Positions 45,342-54,531 of a stretch of 64,000 bases of DNA are shown piece after piece; position 1 is the first letter of the stretch; every line of letters begins with the position of its first letter. The notes beneath the pieces were generated by a model. That model was not told the DNA's origin and did no database searches. It saw only the letters and a program-made list of their open reading frames with translations. The DNA comes from Acidobacteria bacterium UBA2990 (lineage in GTDB: Bacteria; Acidobacteriota; Vicinamibacteria; Vicinamibacterales; UBA8438): the NCBI GenBank assembly GCA_002347025.1, contig DEAE01000016.1:1-64000 (forward strand). The letters run 5' to 3'. The translations under genes were made by a program, and so were the position numbers.

Positions 45342-46421
45342 CTACTGTTCCGGGTTCGTGGAGTCCGAAGCCTCCGCTAGCTGGTCCAATGAAAGGTCGT
45401 CATCCTTGGACAAGGACACAGTGACAACAGACCCAATAACTCGGTCGATTTCGACTGGTGCAAGGCCATCACCTGGCGATTTCACAGCAACATCATCGGC
45501 GGTCAAGCGATGTCCTAGAGCTATATCGCGCGCCGCAACCAACTTCTTTCCCATCTTCACGACTGGGGCCGATTCGCTCGCAAAGACAGTCTTACGCCCA
45601 TCTCCCAAGCTCTGCCGTGCGCGCTCCAAATCCCTAGTCATTTTCTTCATACCAACTGGTTCAAGCGAGAACACATGGTCAGTGCCCTTCATTGCACGGT
45701 TAAGAGTGAAGTGCTTCTCGATTACGCGTGCACCCAAAACATATGTCACCAATGGCATCGCGATGCCATTGTCATGACCCGAGTAACCGACAACAATATC
45801 TGGGAACTGCTTGCGATAAGTTTCGACAACCCGAAGATTGAGTTCGTCAAATTCCGCCGGATAGCCACAGGTGCACTGCATGAGACAAAGCTGCGAATTG
45901 ATCGGCATGATGGTCTCATAAGCACGTATGACATCTTCCATCGATCCACCACCAGTGCTAACAATCAGCGGCTTACCAAACCCGGCGATATGACGTAGCA
46001 ATGGCAGGTTCCGCAAGTCAGCGGACGCCACCTTATAGGCCGGCATATCAAGCATTTCCAGCATGTCGGCACTAGCAACATCAAACGCAGTGGCAAAGAA
46101 GTCTAGACCCAATTCAGCCGCATACTGCTGTAATTCAACATACTGTTCTCGGTCGAACTCAAGAGCCTCTCGGTGTTGACCGTATGTTGCACCGAAGCTA
46201 TTCTCGTTCTCGTACGGCCGGTCGAACGCCGCCTGGGTAAACAGCCCGCGGTTATCTCGCTTCTGCAGCTTCACAGCACTGACCCCACAGGCCTGTGCCT
46301 GCTTGAACATCTCCTTAGCTGTTTCAAGCTTGCCTTGGTGATTGTGGCCCACTTCTGCAATCACGTAGGCAGGGCTACGGTCGTTTACAACATGCCGTCC
46401 CAGCTTCAACTCGCGTGCCAT
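45342..46421 (-). CDS. NeuB-family nonulosonic acid synthase with SAF domain
   Basis: A 359-residue enzyme expected to condense phosphoenolpyruvate with an aldose or aldose phosphate to a 3-deoxy-2-keto acid. The N-terminal TIM barrel has YVIAEVGHNHQGKLETA, VSAVKLQKRDN, the YKVASADLRNLPLLRHI stretch and VIEKHFTLNRAMKGTDHVFSLEP. The C-terminal antifreeze-like SAF domain is at residues about 285-350 (LVAARDIALGHRLTADDV). The ATG at 46421 has a good ribosome-binding site (GGAG, 9 nt). Which sugar it uses is open: no UDP-GlcNAc epimerase or aminotransferase is nearby. Confidence 0.9.
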   Translation of the reverse strand: MARELKLGRHVVNDRSPAYVIAEVGHNHQGKLETAKEMFKQAQACGVSAVKLQKRDNRGLFTQAAFDRPYENENSFGATYGQHREALEFDREQYVELQQYAAELGLDFFATAFDVASADMLEMLDMPAYKVASADLRNLPLLRHIAGFGKPLIVSTGGGSMEDVIRAYETIMPINSQLCLMQCTCGYPAEFDELNLRVVETYRKQFPDIVVGYSGHDNGIAMPLVTYVLGARVIEKHFTLNRAMKGTDHVFSLEPVGMKKMTRDLERARQSLGDGRKTVFASESAPVVKMGKKLVAARDIALGHRLTADDVAVKSPGDGLAPVEIDRVIGSVVTVSLSKDDDLSLDQLAEASDSTNPEQ

Positions 46422-46575
46422 CACCCGTTTCTCCAAATTCGGAATTCATTCTTACCAAAAAATATTTAGCATTCTAGCCATGCCACCAGCGCAGAAGCCA
46501 TTCTCTAGGGTTGGCATTGGTCACTCGCTGCCCTCCTACTGCCCTTGACCGGCCCTCGAGACCCCGTCCCTGACT

Positions 46576-47523
46576 TCATAACATCTTGATCCTAGCCACT
46601 AGTGAATCCCATCCCATAGCAGTGGACGCTGTTGCACGAGCATTGCCGGCAAGTGAACCTAGAATATCAGGTGACACGGGCAGACCATCACACCGGTTGA
46701 TATCGATCACATTATGCATATGCCCAAACACCTCTGGCGAATATTCATCAAGATTAGTAACAACGACTGCTCCACAGTCCATAGCTGCATTGACTGTTGT
46801 GTTGTTCGCGCGGACCCCTTTTTCAAAGAATGCCGTGAAAAAAGTTGTGTCGAGCAAATAGTTGTAGACCGCCGTGTCTGACAAATAGCCCAAGAAATAG
46901 ATCTTGTTGCCATAGATTTTCTTCAACTCTTCAAACACCGCCGTAAAACTCTCATCGAAGGCGGTCCCTTCGTGGAGGGCCGTGGAGAGATACACCGAAT
47001 AAGGCCGACCGGTCTTTTCGAGCAGGGCCTGGAACGTGCGGTGTAATTCCGGACGAACCTTATGAGCCATCCCAAATGCAAACACCGAAATACCGTCCGA
47101 CGCAAACCGCTGTGGTTCCAGTAGTGTCGATGGGCACCACAACTTCTCGACAGCGGCTCGGCGATTTCGCAGGCTGGCCACCAATTCGTCGTTCCCGCAA
47201 AATACCACTTCCGCCAGAGAGAGCAGCAGTTGCTCTGTTGGTGTTTCTGTCCACTCATGCAAGAAAAGCGCGAAGTGATCCCTCCACGGCGCAGTCTCTA
47301 CAAGTGATGCAAGGGCCTCAGCATCGGCCTCCGCGAACTCAGAAATCTTGACAGACAGCAGAGGCCGCCGCAGCGCAGCTGCTCTATTATCAAACAAACC
47401 AAAGATCTGAACCTCCAGATGCCTGGCCAACATCACGTTAAACTTGGCAACGCCACATGTCAGCGGGTTCAAGTGGTAACCGACCACCCCATCGACATCA
47501 CCACCGAACGCTGTTTCGCTCAC
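46576..47523 (-). CDS. Putative GT-B glycosyltransferase (unassigned family)
   Basis: A 315-residue protein without a clear family. It starts VVGYHLNPLTCGVAKFNVMLARHL, reminiscent of GT4 acceptor domains, and ends with a donor-domain-like region (GNKIYFLGYLSDTAVYNYL, then RANNTTVNAAMDCGAVVVTNLDEYSPEVF). I call it glycosyltransferase-like on fold pattern and context. It overlaps the nucleotidyltransferase-methyltransferase fusion gene by 4 nt. Confidence 0.6.
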   Translation of the reverse strand: MSETAFGGDVDGVVGYHLNPLTCGVAKFNVMLARHLEVQIFGLFDNRAAALRRPLLSVKISEFAEADAEALASLVETAPWRDHFALFLHEWTETPTEQLLLSLAEVVFCGNDELVASLRNRRAAVEKLWCPSTLLEPQRFASDGISVFAFGMAHKVRPELHRTFQALLEKTGRPYSVYLSTALHEGTAFDESFTAVFEELKKIYGNKIYFLGYLSDTAVYNYLLDTTFFTAFFEKGVRANNTTVNAAMDCGAVVVTNLDEYSPEVFGHMHNVIDINRCDGLPVSPDILGSLAGNARATASTAMGWDSLVARIKML

Positions 47524-48635
47524 CGTTGATTCTCCGGCTTTTCATAAACCAAGACGCGCCCTTTTCCCATCCAGTCAATTTTCGACTCAAGATCCTGACA
47601 ACGACGAAAGCCTTCCAGCACAAACAGCACCCTCAAAAAATCCTTGTTGAGCAAAGTTATATGGGAAGGGTCAACCTCAAACTGGGTTGTCACATCCAGT
47701 AGTCCATTGGGGTCTGGGTGAAACCTCGTCGTGACATATACGTATCGGGAACTAATCCGACACAGATTTCTGACCGTCTCACGTACCTGCAAGACTGTAA
47801 GGTGTTCCATCACTTCGCGGCAGATAACAAGCTGGTAGGTATTGTCAGCAAACAGCTCAGGGTCGGCCGTGGTTCCCACTATAATCCGCTCTCTGACCTC
47901 AGGAGGGGCAAGATCGCGGCAGCTAGGGCTAAAATCGACGCCATCAGCCATAATGCCTTGCTCTTGCAGCAAATACAGCAATACCCCTGGGCCACAGCCC
48001 ACATCAAGCACGGATTCCGGTTGAAACACCTCCTTGACCACTTCCGGATGCCGCCCTTCGATCTTACGTCGAGCCTCGATCGTGTAGTCGTTATCTCCTT
48101 CTCGCCAATCACTGACAAAATACTCTGCATCATAGTGGGACGCCTGAACTGGCGCCTGCGAGCTCACAAGCTGCTCAAAGTCACAGACCTCACCGTCTGC
48201 GTCCCTCCCCAGTTGATACCGACGGAGTAATTCAGTCGAAGAGTCCAACACCGTGTCCAAGAACACGATCTCGATACCATGTTCTACACAGATTCGGTCC
48301 TGTTCGGAAGGCAGGCGCCCCTGCCAGTCCTTCCCCTTGATGTAATGAGTTGGCCTGAGTTCTCTCAAAACCGTGCCGGTATCGCAATGGCTCACCATCG
48401 TATAGTCGATGACAGACAAGGCATCGATGACCAAGGCGCGCTCTGCACCACCCAGCAACGGAGGGTGTTTCGTAGCAACATAACTATCTGAAGCGATGTT
48501 GCACAATAACGGCATGCCAAGCGCACGAGCTTGCCTGAAATACTCAATATGTCCATGATGCAAAGGGTCAAATGCGCCGTCCACCATTGCGACACGGCCC
48601 CTATACTCTTTCAATTCATCAAATTCGAGAATCAT
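47520..48635 (-). CDS. Nucleotidyltransferase-SAM methyltransferase fusion protein
   Basis: A 371-residue fusion. Residues 1 to about 140 form an RfaE/TagD-type cytidylyl- or adenylyltransferase with VDGAFDPLHHGHIEYFRQA (the HxGH site), KGKDWQGRLPSEQ and the closing STELLRRY. Residues about 165-371 are a class I methyltransferase with VLDVGCGPGVLLYLLQEQGI (motif I) and YQLVICREVMEHL. The first half would activate a sugar or polyol phosphate as a nucleotide; the second would methylate. The shared target is unknown. It is 18 nt after the GT2 fusion gene. Confidence 0.78.
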   Translation of the reverse strand: MILEFDELKEYRGRVAMVDGAFDPLHHGHIEYFRQARALGMPLLCNIASDSYVATKHPPLLGGAERALVIDALSVIDYTMVSHCDTGTVLRELRPTHYIKGKDWQGRLPSEQDRICVEHGIEIVFLDTVLDSSTELLRRYQLGRDADGEVCDFEQLVSSQAPVQASHYDAEYFVSDWREGDNDYTIEARRKIEGRHPEVVKEVFQPESVLDVGCGPGVLLYLLQEQGIMADGVDFSPSCRDLAPPEVRERIIVGTTADPELFADNTYQLVICREVMEHLTVLQVRETVRNLCRISSRYVYVTTRFHPDPNGLLDVTTQFEVDPSHITLLNKDFLRVLFVLEGFRRCQDLESKIDWMGKGRVLVYEKPENQR

Positions 48636-48653
48636 AAATAGTTTCTAATGCCT

Positions 48654-50873
48654 CTACGACAAGACACGCATGCGCGAGGCTAATGCAGGAGAGATAATCG
48701 GCTCCGCGATACCACTATCAGCCCCATCTAGTGTGTCACACAGCAACTCGACCATCGATAATTCCTTCACATCTAGAGTTACAAGGGAGGTGCCCAGATG
48801 CCTTGCCAAGCGTCGAGACACATCAAGATGAGTTGGCACCAGCTCGGCTTCATTCGAAAACAAACCGATAGTCGGCACACCATAGAAGGGTCCAAGATAG
48901 GACAGCCCACCATATGTCCCAACAAATGCTCGAGACCGGGCAATAATCGAGCTTTGAACCTCAAGATTAGTCGTTGGCGTCATTAAGTGGTCGACCGTAT
49001 GAATGCCCCTGCCGACTCCAGGATCGAAATCACGATGATCATCGACGCTCAAGCCAGTGTTCAGAAGTACCACGGGCATACGATTCGCTAGCCTCTTTAT
49101 CATTCGAACAACTAGCCCGCGGTTTTCAGGCGTATCAGGAAATGATGGGCGAAAATAGAAACGGACCGCTATGAATTTCTCTGGCAGGGTCTTGGCTAGA
49201 GCGTCGCCCCCAGTCGCAGGCATGGTCCGATAGACTGAATGCTTGTTTAATAAGCTAATCGCTCCTTTCTCATACCAGTAATAGCGGAGCAAACGATACA
49301 TAATCGATGGATGTATAACGTTGACGTCGGTGAGACCGCGACGATTTTTTACAAGATTGACAATAAACTCATCGAATGTTCCAGAAACCATCTGTTTTTG
49401 GTTGCCGCCGTCCCTCCATCTAGCATCATTGCGCTTACGGAACTGTTTCAGCGACATCATGCCGAAAATATCTTCGTGGTGCTCGGCAAAGTCTCGATAC
49501 CAAGCGTGTGCGCCACCACGAGATACGACAATCAGCCGATCGCGGTCGATCTCGAATTCCTTGGTAGCCCACACCAGAAACGGAATCCAGTAAAGCACCT
49601 CAAAGCCAACCTCAGACAGCCATGGTCCGACAATGATCGGCCCTTGACCGCTCGAGGCAACTTTCAAAGCCTTTCGCATCGAGAAGACTTCAGGCCCGGA
49701 TGGAACTTGATGAATTTCTTCGCGAGCCAACCAGGGAATCACCCAACCACGCATCAGTGGCAATGAAACCAAAATCCTGAGCAGAACACGACCTAGTGGA
49801 AAAGTTGCTGAACGAACCAAATCGCCCAACCTCACTCTCATGTCGCGCACGAACTTACGTCTCCCTTCATCCGTAGTAGCAACCTGCCGGCATTGTCTTT
49901 CAAGTTTTCCACAGAAGCGCATCGACCTTCTGAAAACACCTCGGCACTTTACATAAATCGGCTTCAAGAATGTTGCATGCTCAAAGAGATCGACACGCAA
50001 TTGCTTAAGTTGCTGCCTGGCATGCAGCAGACCAGCCAGCCATAGGTATCTAACACCAAACCTGAATCCAACAACACGACCGATACGTGGGCAACATTGC
50101 CCGAGAACACCGAGGTTCCAACTCAGCACCGCAGCGTGGCCAATCCACCAAGGTAAGAATGCATACAAAGGCCGTCCATCGGGAAAGAACGCACGGCGTT
50201 GTCGTCCTAGACTAAAGATAGGACCATACCATCGCCTAAACCAAAGCACTTCTGGAACCTGCTGAAATTGTCCCTCAAGGGCAAGCTCCATCAGCAATAA
50301 GCGGTCCGGCACCAGCACCCGGCGAAAAACGCCGGCTCGTTTGATGGCGTCGGCTCTCCCTAGACCATAAATCATATTGCCAGCGGACATATGCCTCATC
50401 GTCAACCGAAAACGGGTCCGGATATCATTAAGACCTACCGTCTCGAACATCCAAGGCTTCTTCTCGGTTAAACCATCTGGTCCAATCCGATGGTTCTGGG
50501 GATATGCCAAAACCACGCCGGGTGATTGATCGAGAGCCCTAACAAGAACCTGTAACCAACGAGGATGCCAGATGTCGTGATCACTAGCCCAGGCAAAGTA
50601 TTCCGCCGCAGGCACCTGCTCCATCGCCAAGCAGAACACTCGACGCCAATTGCCGATCATGCCCAAGCGCCTAGGGTTGCGGGAATACGTGATCCGTGAA
50701 TCGTGTTTAGCGTATTCCTGAACGATATTTCCAGTCCCATCGGTCGACTGGTCGTCGACACACACAAGCCGGAAGTCCAGGAATGACTGGATCAGCAGTG
50801 ATTCCAACGCTTCTGGCAGATCTTCAGCATGATTGTAAAGTGGTAGCCCAATGACGACTCGGGTCACACTCAT
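48654..50873 (-). CDS. GT2 glycosyltransferase fused to a conserved C-terminal module of unknown function
   Basis: A 739-residue protein in two parts. Residues 1 to about 215 are a GT2 (GT-A) transferase: VVIGLPLYNHAEDLPEALESL, VCVDDQSTDGTGNIV and the acidic SDHD at 97-100. A basic, helical linker runs to about 400. Residues about 411-715 form a module shared with two other proteins here: IIVGPWLSEVGFEVLYWIPF, VVSRGGAHAWY, RFYFRPSFPDT, then AFVGTYGGLSYLGPFYGVP. The module looks alpha/beta and may be a GT-B-like domain. It overlaps the upstream O-methyltransferase gene by 4 nt. Confidence 0.8.
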   Translation of the reverse strand: MSVTRVVIGLPLYNHAEDLPEALESLLIQSFLDFRLVCVDDQSTDGTGNIVQEYAKHDSRITYSRNPRRLGMIGNWRRVFCLAMEQVPAAEYFAWASDHDIWHPRWLQVLVRALDQSPGVVLAYPQNHRIGPDGLTEKKPWMFETVGLNDIRTRFRLTMRHMSAGNMIYGLGRADAIKRAGVFRRVLVPDRLLLMELALEGQFQQVPEVLWFRRWYGPIFSLGRQRRAFFPDGRPLYAFLPWWIGHAAVLSWNLGVLGQCCPRIGRVVGFRFGVRYLWLAGLLHARQQLKQLRVDLFEHATFLKPIYVKCRGVFRRSMRFCGKLERQCRQVATTDEGRRKFVRDMRVRLGDLVRSATFPLGRVLLRILVSLPLMRGWVIPWLAREEIHQVPSGPEVFSMRKALKVASSGQGPIIVGPWLSEVGFEVLYWIPFLVWATKEFEIDRDRLIVVSRGGAHAWYRDFAEHHEDIFGMMSLKQFRKRNDARWRDGGNQKQMVSGTFDEFIVNLVKNRRGLTDVNVIHPSIMYRLLRYYWYEKGAISLLNKHSVYRTMPATGGDALAKTLPEKFIAVRFYFRPSFPDTPENRGLVVRMIKRLANRMPVVLLNTGLSVDDHRDFDPGVGRGIHTVDHLMTPTTNLEVQSSIIARSRAFVGTYGGLSYLGPFYGVPTIGLFSNEAELVPTHLDVSRRLARHLGTSLVTLDVKELSMVELLCDTLDGADSGIAEPIISPALASRMRVLS

Positions 50874-51949
50874 AGCCTAACTCGACGCCACCCCACGACA
50901 TGCTTATAGCCACTCTTTGGTAAATCGGCACCAGCGTCGAGCATCTTGGGATAACTGACCGGAAGCATCTTAACTTCATGCGGCCAGTAATATTCGCCAA
51001 TTATCGAACGAACATTACTCAGTTCGCGATTGTGATGTGAGCGGTCACGGTTCAGGCTATAGAGATACGGACACTCTAGCTCGTAAGCATGGCGCACGTA
51101 GGCATGCACCTGCTGAGTAGTCATTTCCTGAAACGACACCATATTTAGCATCAAGTCGACCTGCTCTGGTTTCGACTCAGCGTGGAACGTATCAGGAAGA
51201 AACACAAAATCAAATTCTTGCCAGTTATCGAAGGTTTCGCCAGCAGGAACCTCTCCGTAGAAGCGCACTCTAGCCTCAGGAAAAGCAGCCAACAGGTAGG
51301 TAGCTGAAAAAAGAAATAACTCCGGAAAATCAGTGATCACATAAGTTACATTGGGACACAAAGTCTTTAGCTGATACGCAAACCCACCCCACCCAGCTCC
51401 AATCTCCCATACCAACCTTCGCTCAGTACTGTCACGAAACTCCGCAAGCACCGCTCCTGAATGCAGTGCGACCAGAACCTCATAGAACTTCAGTGTGTCG
51501 ATGTTGACAAGTTCACCATCGATTTCGAATCCGAATCCCCCCAGAAGAGGGGCTTCTGGCAACCACAAGTCAGCCTGATCTAGATCGCGAAGAGCCTCTA
51601 ATTTTTCAGCAAACTGCTGGCGCTTCGTATCCAGACTAACCCTGTAATGCTGGGGCAGCAATCCCGTTAAGTTGTGCGTATGGTGCCTAAGCTGAGCAAT
51701 CACCAACGGCGATGCATCCAGCATGTAATCAAACCTAGACAACTCACCAGACCAATAGTCACTCGGCACATGACCACTGGACCTTCTGTTGTGCCCAAGA
51801 GCCAATTGGGCAATCACATGTCGGCGCACTCGAAGATATGCTTGATAAGCATGGGCATCCCGAGCCACCTGCAGGCGACGCTGCAGCTCTTTTTCCGCCA
51901 GGTCTGCCTTTGGCTCAGCGCCTGTCGTCATAGCACTCCGTTCTAACAA
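50870..51949 (-). CDS. Putative sugar O-methyltransferase
   Basis: A 359-residue protein resembling the putative sugar O-methyltransferase family. A helical N-terminus (HYRVSLDTKRQQFAEKLEAL) precedes a Rossmann-like core with LVWEIGAGWGGFAYQLKTLCPNVTYVITDFPELFLF, where EIGAGWGG is the SAM loop. The DFVFLPDTFHAESKPEQVDLMLNMVSFQEMT segment follows. It probably methylates a glycan residue, perhaps as chain cap, though this is inferred from context. It lies 6 nt after the GT-B gene. Confidence 0.78.
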   Translation of the reverse strand: MLERSAMTTGAEPKADLAEKELQRRLQVARDAHAYQAYLRVRRHVIAQLALGHNRRSSGHVPSDYWSGELSRFDYMLDASPLVIAQLRHHTHNLTGLLPQHYRVSLDTKRQQFAEKLEALRDLDQADLWLPEAPLLGGFGFEIDGELVNIDTLKFYEVLVALHSGAVLAEFRDSTERRLVWEIGAGWGGFAYQLKTLCPNVTYVITDFPELFLFSATYLLAAFPEARVRFYGEVPAGETFDNWQEFDFVFLPDTFHAESKPEQVDLMLNMVSFQEMTTQQVHAYVRHAYELECPYLYSLNRDRSHHNRELSNVRSIIGEYYWPHEVKMLPVSYPKMLDAGADLPKSGYKHVVGWRRVRL

Positions 51950-51955
51950 AAACAG

Positions 51956-53584
51956 TCACCGAGGGTTCTGGCTCTGCTCTGATTGGGTCTTAGGCACATC
52001 ACCGGATGCACTTACCGCATCTAACGCCGCCTTCGTCAATTGGGGTCGCTCTATCGTCCGAGACAAGCGGGGCAAGCGCCACTCCTGCTTAAGGCGTCCC
52101 CACCTGTTAATCATGAAACGAATCAACCGTTTCTTAAGCCTCTTGCGACTAGCTGCAAGCCCAATAGCCCACAAAAACGCCTTAAGGGGGACGAGAAGCC
52201 CTGACACAGCGTCTGGCGGAATCGGCGCTACATGGTCTAGTCCCTCCAGCGCAGTTACGAACCGTGGTGTAGCGGGTACGTCAAATCCATGAGGCCTCAC
52301 AAAGGCTTCAATGAATCGCCGACTTGAATGCGATCCACCAGTATCAATTATCGACACAAGCTGAGAGACGTGCTCATCGAGGCTCGTCGCTCGTTGTAGA
52401 TGTCCGCCATTCTCAGGCAGTAGATACTGGAAATGAAGAGTGCCAGTCTGTGTTCGGTCGAAAGAAGAGTCTATGATTGTGAATACGGGTCGGTCTTGTA
52501 TGCCGGCCTCAATCATTGCCGAGGTATTGATACCCACCACGGCCATACTGTGATGGAGGGTGTCGTAGTAATCGGCCCTGTCATCATCATCAACTGGGTT
52601 GGCACCTTGGTTCGGAAATACCACAACACTTCTATAACCTGTCAAATCAACATTCTGCCAATGGTTTGAATTATAGGGATGTGGCCTAATAAGGATCCCC
52701 AGTGTGCTCAGCGTTCCCGGTCCAAGACGGATCGCTTCAATCCACCGTTTCACGAACCGAACCTCAGTATCAGGGGCGGAAATCGAGGCCGTGGACCCAA
52801 CAAAAACGATAAATGCTTCATCTACCGGAAGACCAACACGGCGGCAAAATCTTTCGCGAGACAGACGAGGCTTCCGATCAAACCAACGATCAAAACACTG
52901 TGCGCCAGTAATAGCGATCCTGTCACCAGAAGCAGCATGAAACTCAATGGCCTCTCTCCGCTGATGGTGGTTCCACAAAGTAACCAAATCCGGTTGAATA
53001 CGCATGAGCCCCTTGGTCGTTAGGTGATCCCAAGAAGCGACGCCCAAGACGCTCGGTATCCCAACCCTCCTAGCCGATTTAATCATATCGACCTGTGGAC
53101 ATTGATCGGTGACAAGAGGTGAGACAATAAGCACATCTGGGCTCACCTGTTGAAGAAACGAATCGAGATTCTTGTTACTTGGAATCGCACGTTCACAAGC
53201 ATCAAGCAAGGCAAGCAAGCGGCGAGTCTTACCTTCGGTGCTCATCTGCCACCGACCCAAGAATCGTGTCAAAGGAGGCAACACCTTACGCATTCGATTC
53301 CGCAGGTAGGGTGAGTCCGCAAAGCGAGGATGCAGATAGCGGATGTAATCCACTGTCCCACGTACACCACGAGCCACTGGCTCCCAAACATCAGCTCGAA
53401 CTGGAGTCCTACCCAGCACCTCGACCGCCCGGCCTGAGGCCTTAAATGCTGCAAGTCCTTCAGCCTGCTTGTGAGGTTGATCGAAGGCAACGGACACCTG
53501 GTGGCCGCGGGTCAATAGAGCCTCGACAACCGAATCAAAATAGCGCAGATAGCCTGGATACTGGAGGACAAACAAGAACTTCAT
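51956..53584 (-). CDS. GT-B surface-glycan glycosyltransferase-like protein, paralogue 1
   Basis: A 542-residue protein that starts FLFVLQYPGYLRYFDSVVEALLTRGHQVSVAF, a typical GT-B N-domain. The middle has SPLVTDQCPQVDMIKSARRVGIP, SWDHLTTKGLMRIQPDLVTLWN, and ITGAQCFDRWFDRKP; the donor domain has ILIRPHPYN and VVGINTSAMIEAGIQDRPVFTI, resembling CDP-glycerol- or KDO-type surface glycan transferases. It is clearly paralogous to the N-terminal half of the product of 54528-57224. The last ~70 residues are basic and then low in order. Overlaps the FkbM-like gene by 4 nt. Confidence 0.7.
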   Translation of the reverse strand: MKFLFVLQYPGYLRYFDSVVEALLTRGHQVSVAFDQPHKQAEGLAAFKASGRAVEVLGRTPVRADVWEPVARGVRGTVDYIRYLHPRFADSPYLRNRMRKVLPPLTRFLGRWQMSTEGKTRRLLALLDACERAIPSNKNLDSFLQQVSPDVLIVSPLVTDQCPQVDMIKSARRVGIPSVLGVASWDHLTTKGLMRIQPDLVTLWNHHQRREAIEFHAASGDRIAITGAQCFDRWFDRKPRLSRERFCRRVGLPVDEAFIVFVGSTASISAPDTEVRFVKRWIEAIRLGPGTLSTLGILIRPHPYNSNHWQNVDLTGYRSVVVFPNQGANPVDDDDRADYYDTLHHSMAVVGINTSAMIEAGIQDRPVFTIIDSSFDRTQTGTLHFQYLLPENGGHLQRATSLDEHVSQLVSIIDTGGSHSSRRFIEAFVRPHGFDVPATPRFVTALEGLDHVAPIPPDAVSGLLVPLKAFLWAIGLAASRKRLKKRLIRFMINRWGRLKQEWRLPRLSRTIERPQLTKAALDAVSASGDVPKTQSEQSQNPR

Positions 53585-54531
53585 CTCACCGCCTCTGCCG
53601 GCACCGCACTACCCGGTTGGCCCTGCTCATCAACAGGCACCAGCATAAGGTCGAAACGAGTGAACTTACCGAACACATTCTTAATACGGTTCCCAGGCGC
53701 CTGATACGCCAGAGCTGAAGTCAGGGTCGGAAAATTCGAAGCTACGTCCTCGCGGAGAAACACCGCATTAACCCGTTCACTCGTAACTAACCGGTAGCCT
53801 TTCCGACGTCCCAAGCGGACCATCGCCTCAAGTGAGGCACCACGATAAGCTCGAGTTGGAGCAGTCTTGATAAAGAAATTTGGATCATAGGGAATCGTTG
53901 CCGAGACAGTAGGACCTAATAAATAGTTGTATTCAATGATAACCACCCTTGGTCGGCAGATAGTGAGGGCATCCCAAAGCCAAAAATCATTACCGTCAAC
54001 ATCTAGACTCAGGAGATCAATCTCACCTCGGAAACCAGCCTCCGCCAACACAGTATTGATATTCTCTCGAGACATCCGATGGGATTCCGTCAGAACATCC
54101 TCACTGGCGAAACGAACAGCCACCTTTTCAACTGCGGCTGGCTGTGCATCGATCATTAAACCGCTCCAACCGCACTCCTGAGCAAGAAACCCGGAGTTTC
54201 CTCCGTTGACTCCACAACCAATCTCAACGAACCGGCTATTCGTGATACCCACCTGCTTGAAAAGTTCGACCAACAACCCGTCTTCCTCATTCTGGGACGT
54301 AACACCAAATCGACGAGAGCGAAGAAGTTTTCTTGGTGGCAAGTCAACATCTTCGAGAAACATCCTGCGAGCGACCGCACTCACAGTTCGATGCGTCTTC
54401 TGGAGTTCAACCATCGAACGTTCGAGACGTTCGAGACGTTCGAGTACCTTGTCCAGGCGGTCAGCAAGATCCGCACCAGTCGACCTGCCAAGAATTCGCT
54501 CCCAAAGCTTTGTCAAATTCATCAGTCTCAC
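53581..54531 (-). CDS. FkbM-like methyltransferase-fold protein, paralogue B
   Basis: A 316-residue paralogue of the products of 33440-34468 and 62352-63317. The N-terminal coiled coil contains LERLERLERSMVEL, encoded by a 9-bp tandem repeat. The core shows VTSQNEEDGLLVELF, RFVEIGCGVNGGNSGFL, GLMIDA and DLLSLDVDGNDFWLWDAL. The presumed activity is SAM-dependent methylation of a sugar; no metal or acceptor residues can be assigned. It overlaps both neighbours by 4 nt. Confidence 0.72.
   Translation of the reverse strand: MRLMNLTKLWERILGRSTGADLADRLDKVLERLERLERSMVELQKTHRTVSAVARRMFLEDVDLPPRKLLRSRRFGVTSQNEEDGLLVELFKQVGITNSRFVEIGCGVNGGNSGFLAQECGWSGLMIDAQPAAVEKVAVRFASEDVLTESHRMSRENINTVLAEAGFRGEIDLLSLDVDGNDFWLWDALTICRPRVVIIEYNYLLGPTVSATIPYDPNFFIKTAPTRAYRGASLEAMVRLGRRKGYRLVTSERVNAVFLREDVASNFPTLTSALAYQAPGNRIKNVFGKFTRFDLMLVPVDEQGQPGSAVPAEAVR
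54421..54447. repeat. 9-bp tandem repeat, three units
   Basis: Plus-strand units TTCGAGACG, TTCGAGACG and TTCGAGTAC lie in tandem inside the coiled-coil part of the FkbM-like paralogue B and encode successive Leu-Glu-Arg triplets. A slippage-prone stretch that changes coiled-coil length by three residues per unit, without frameshift. Confidence 0.7.
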
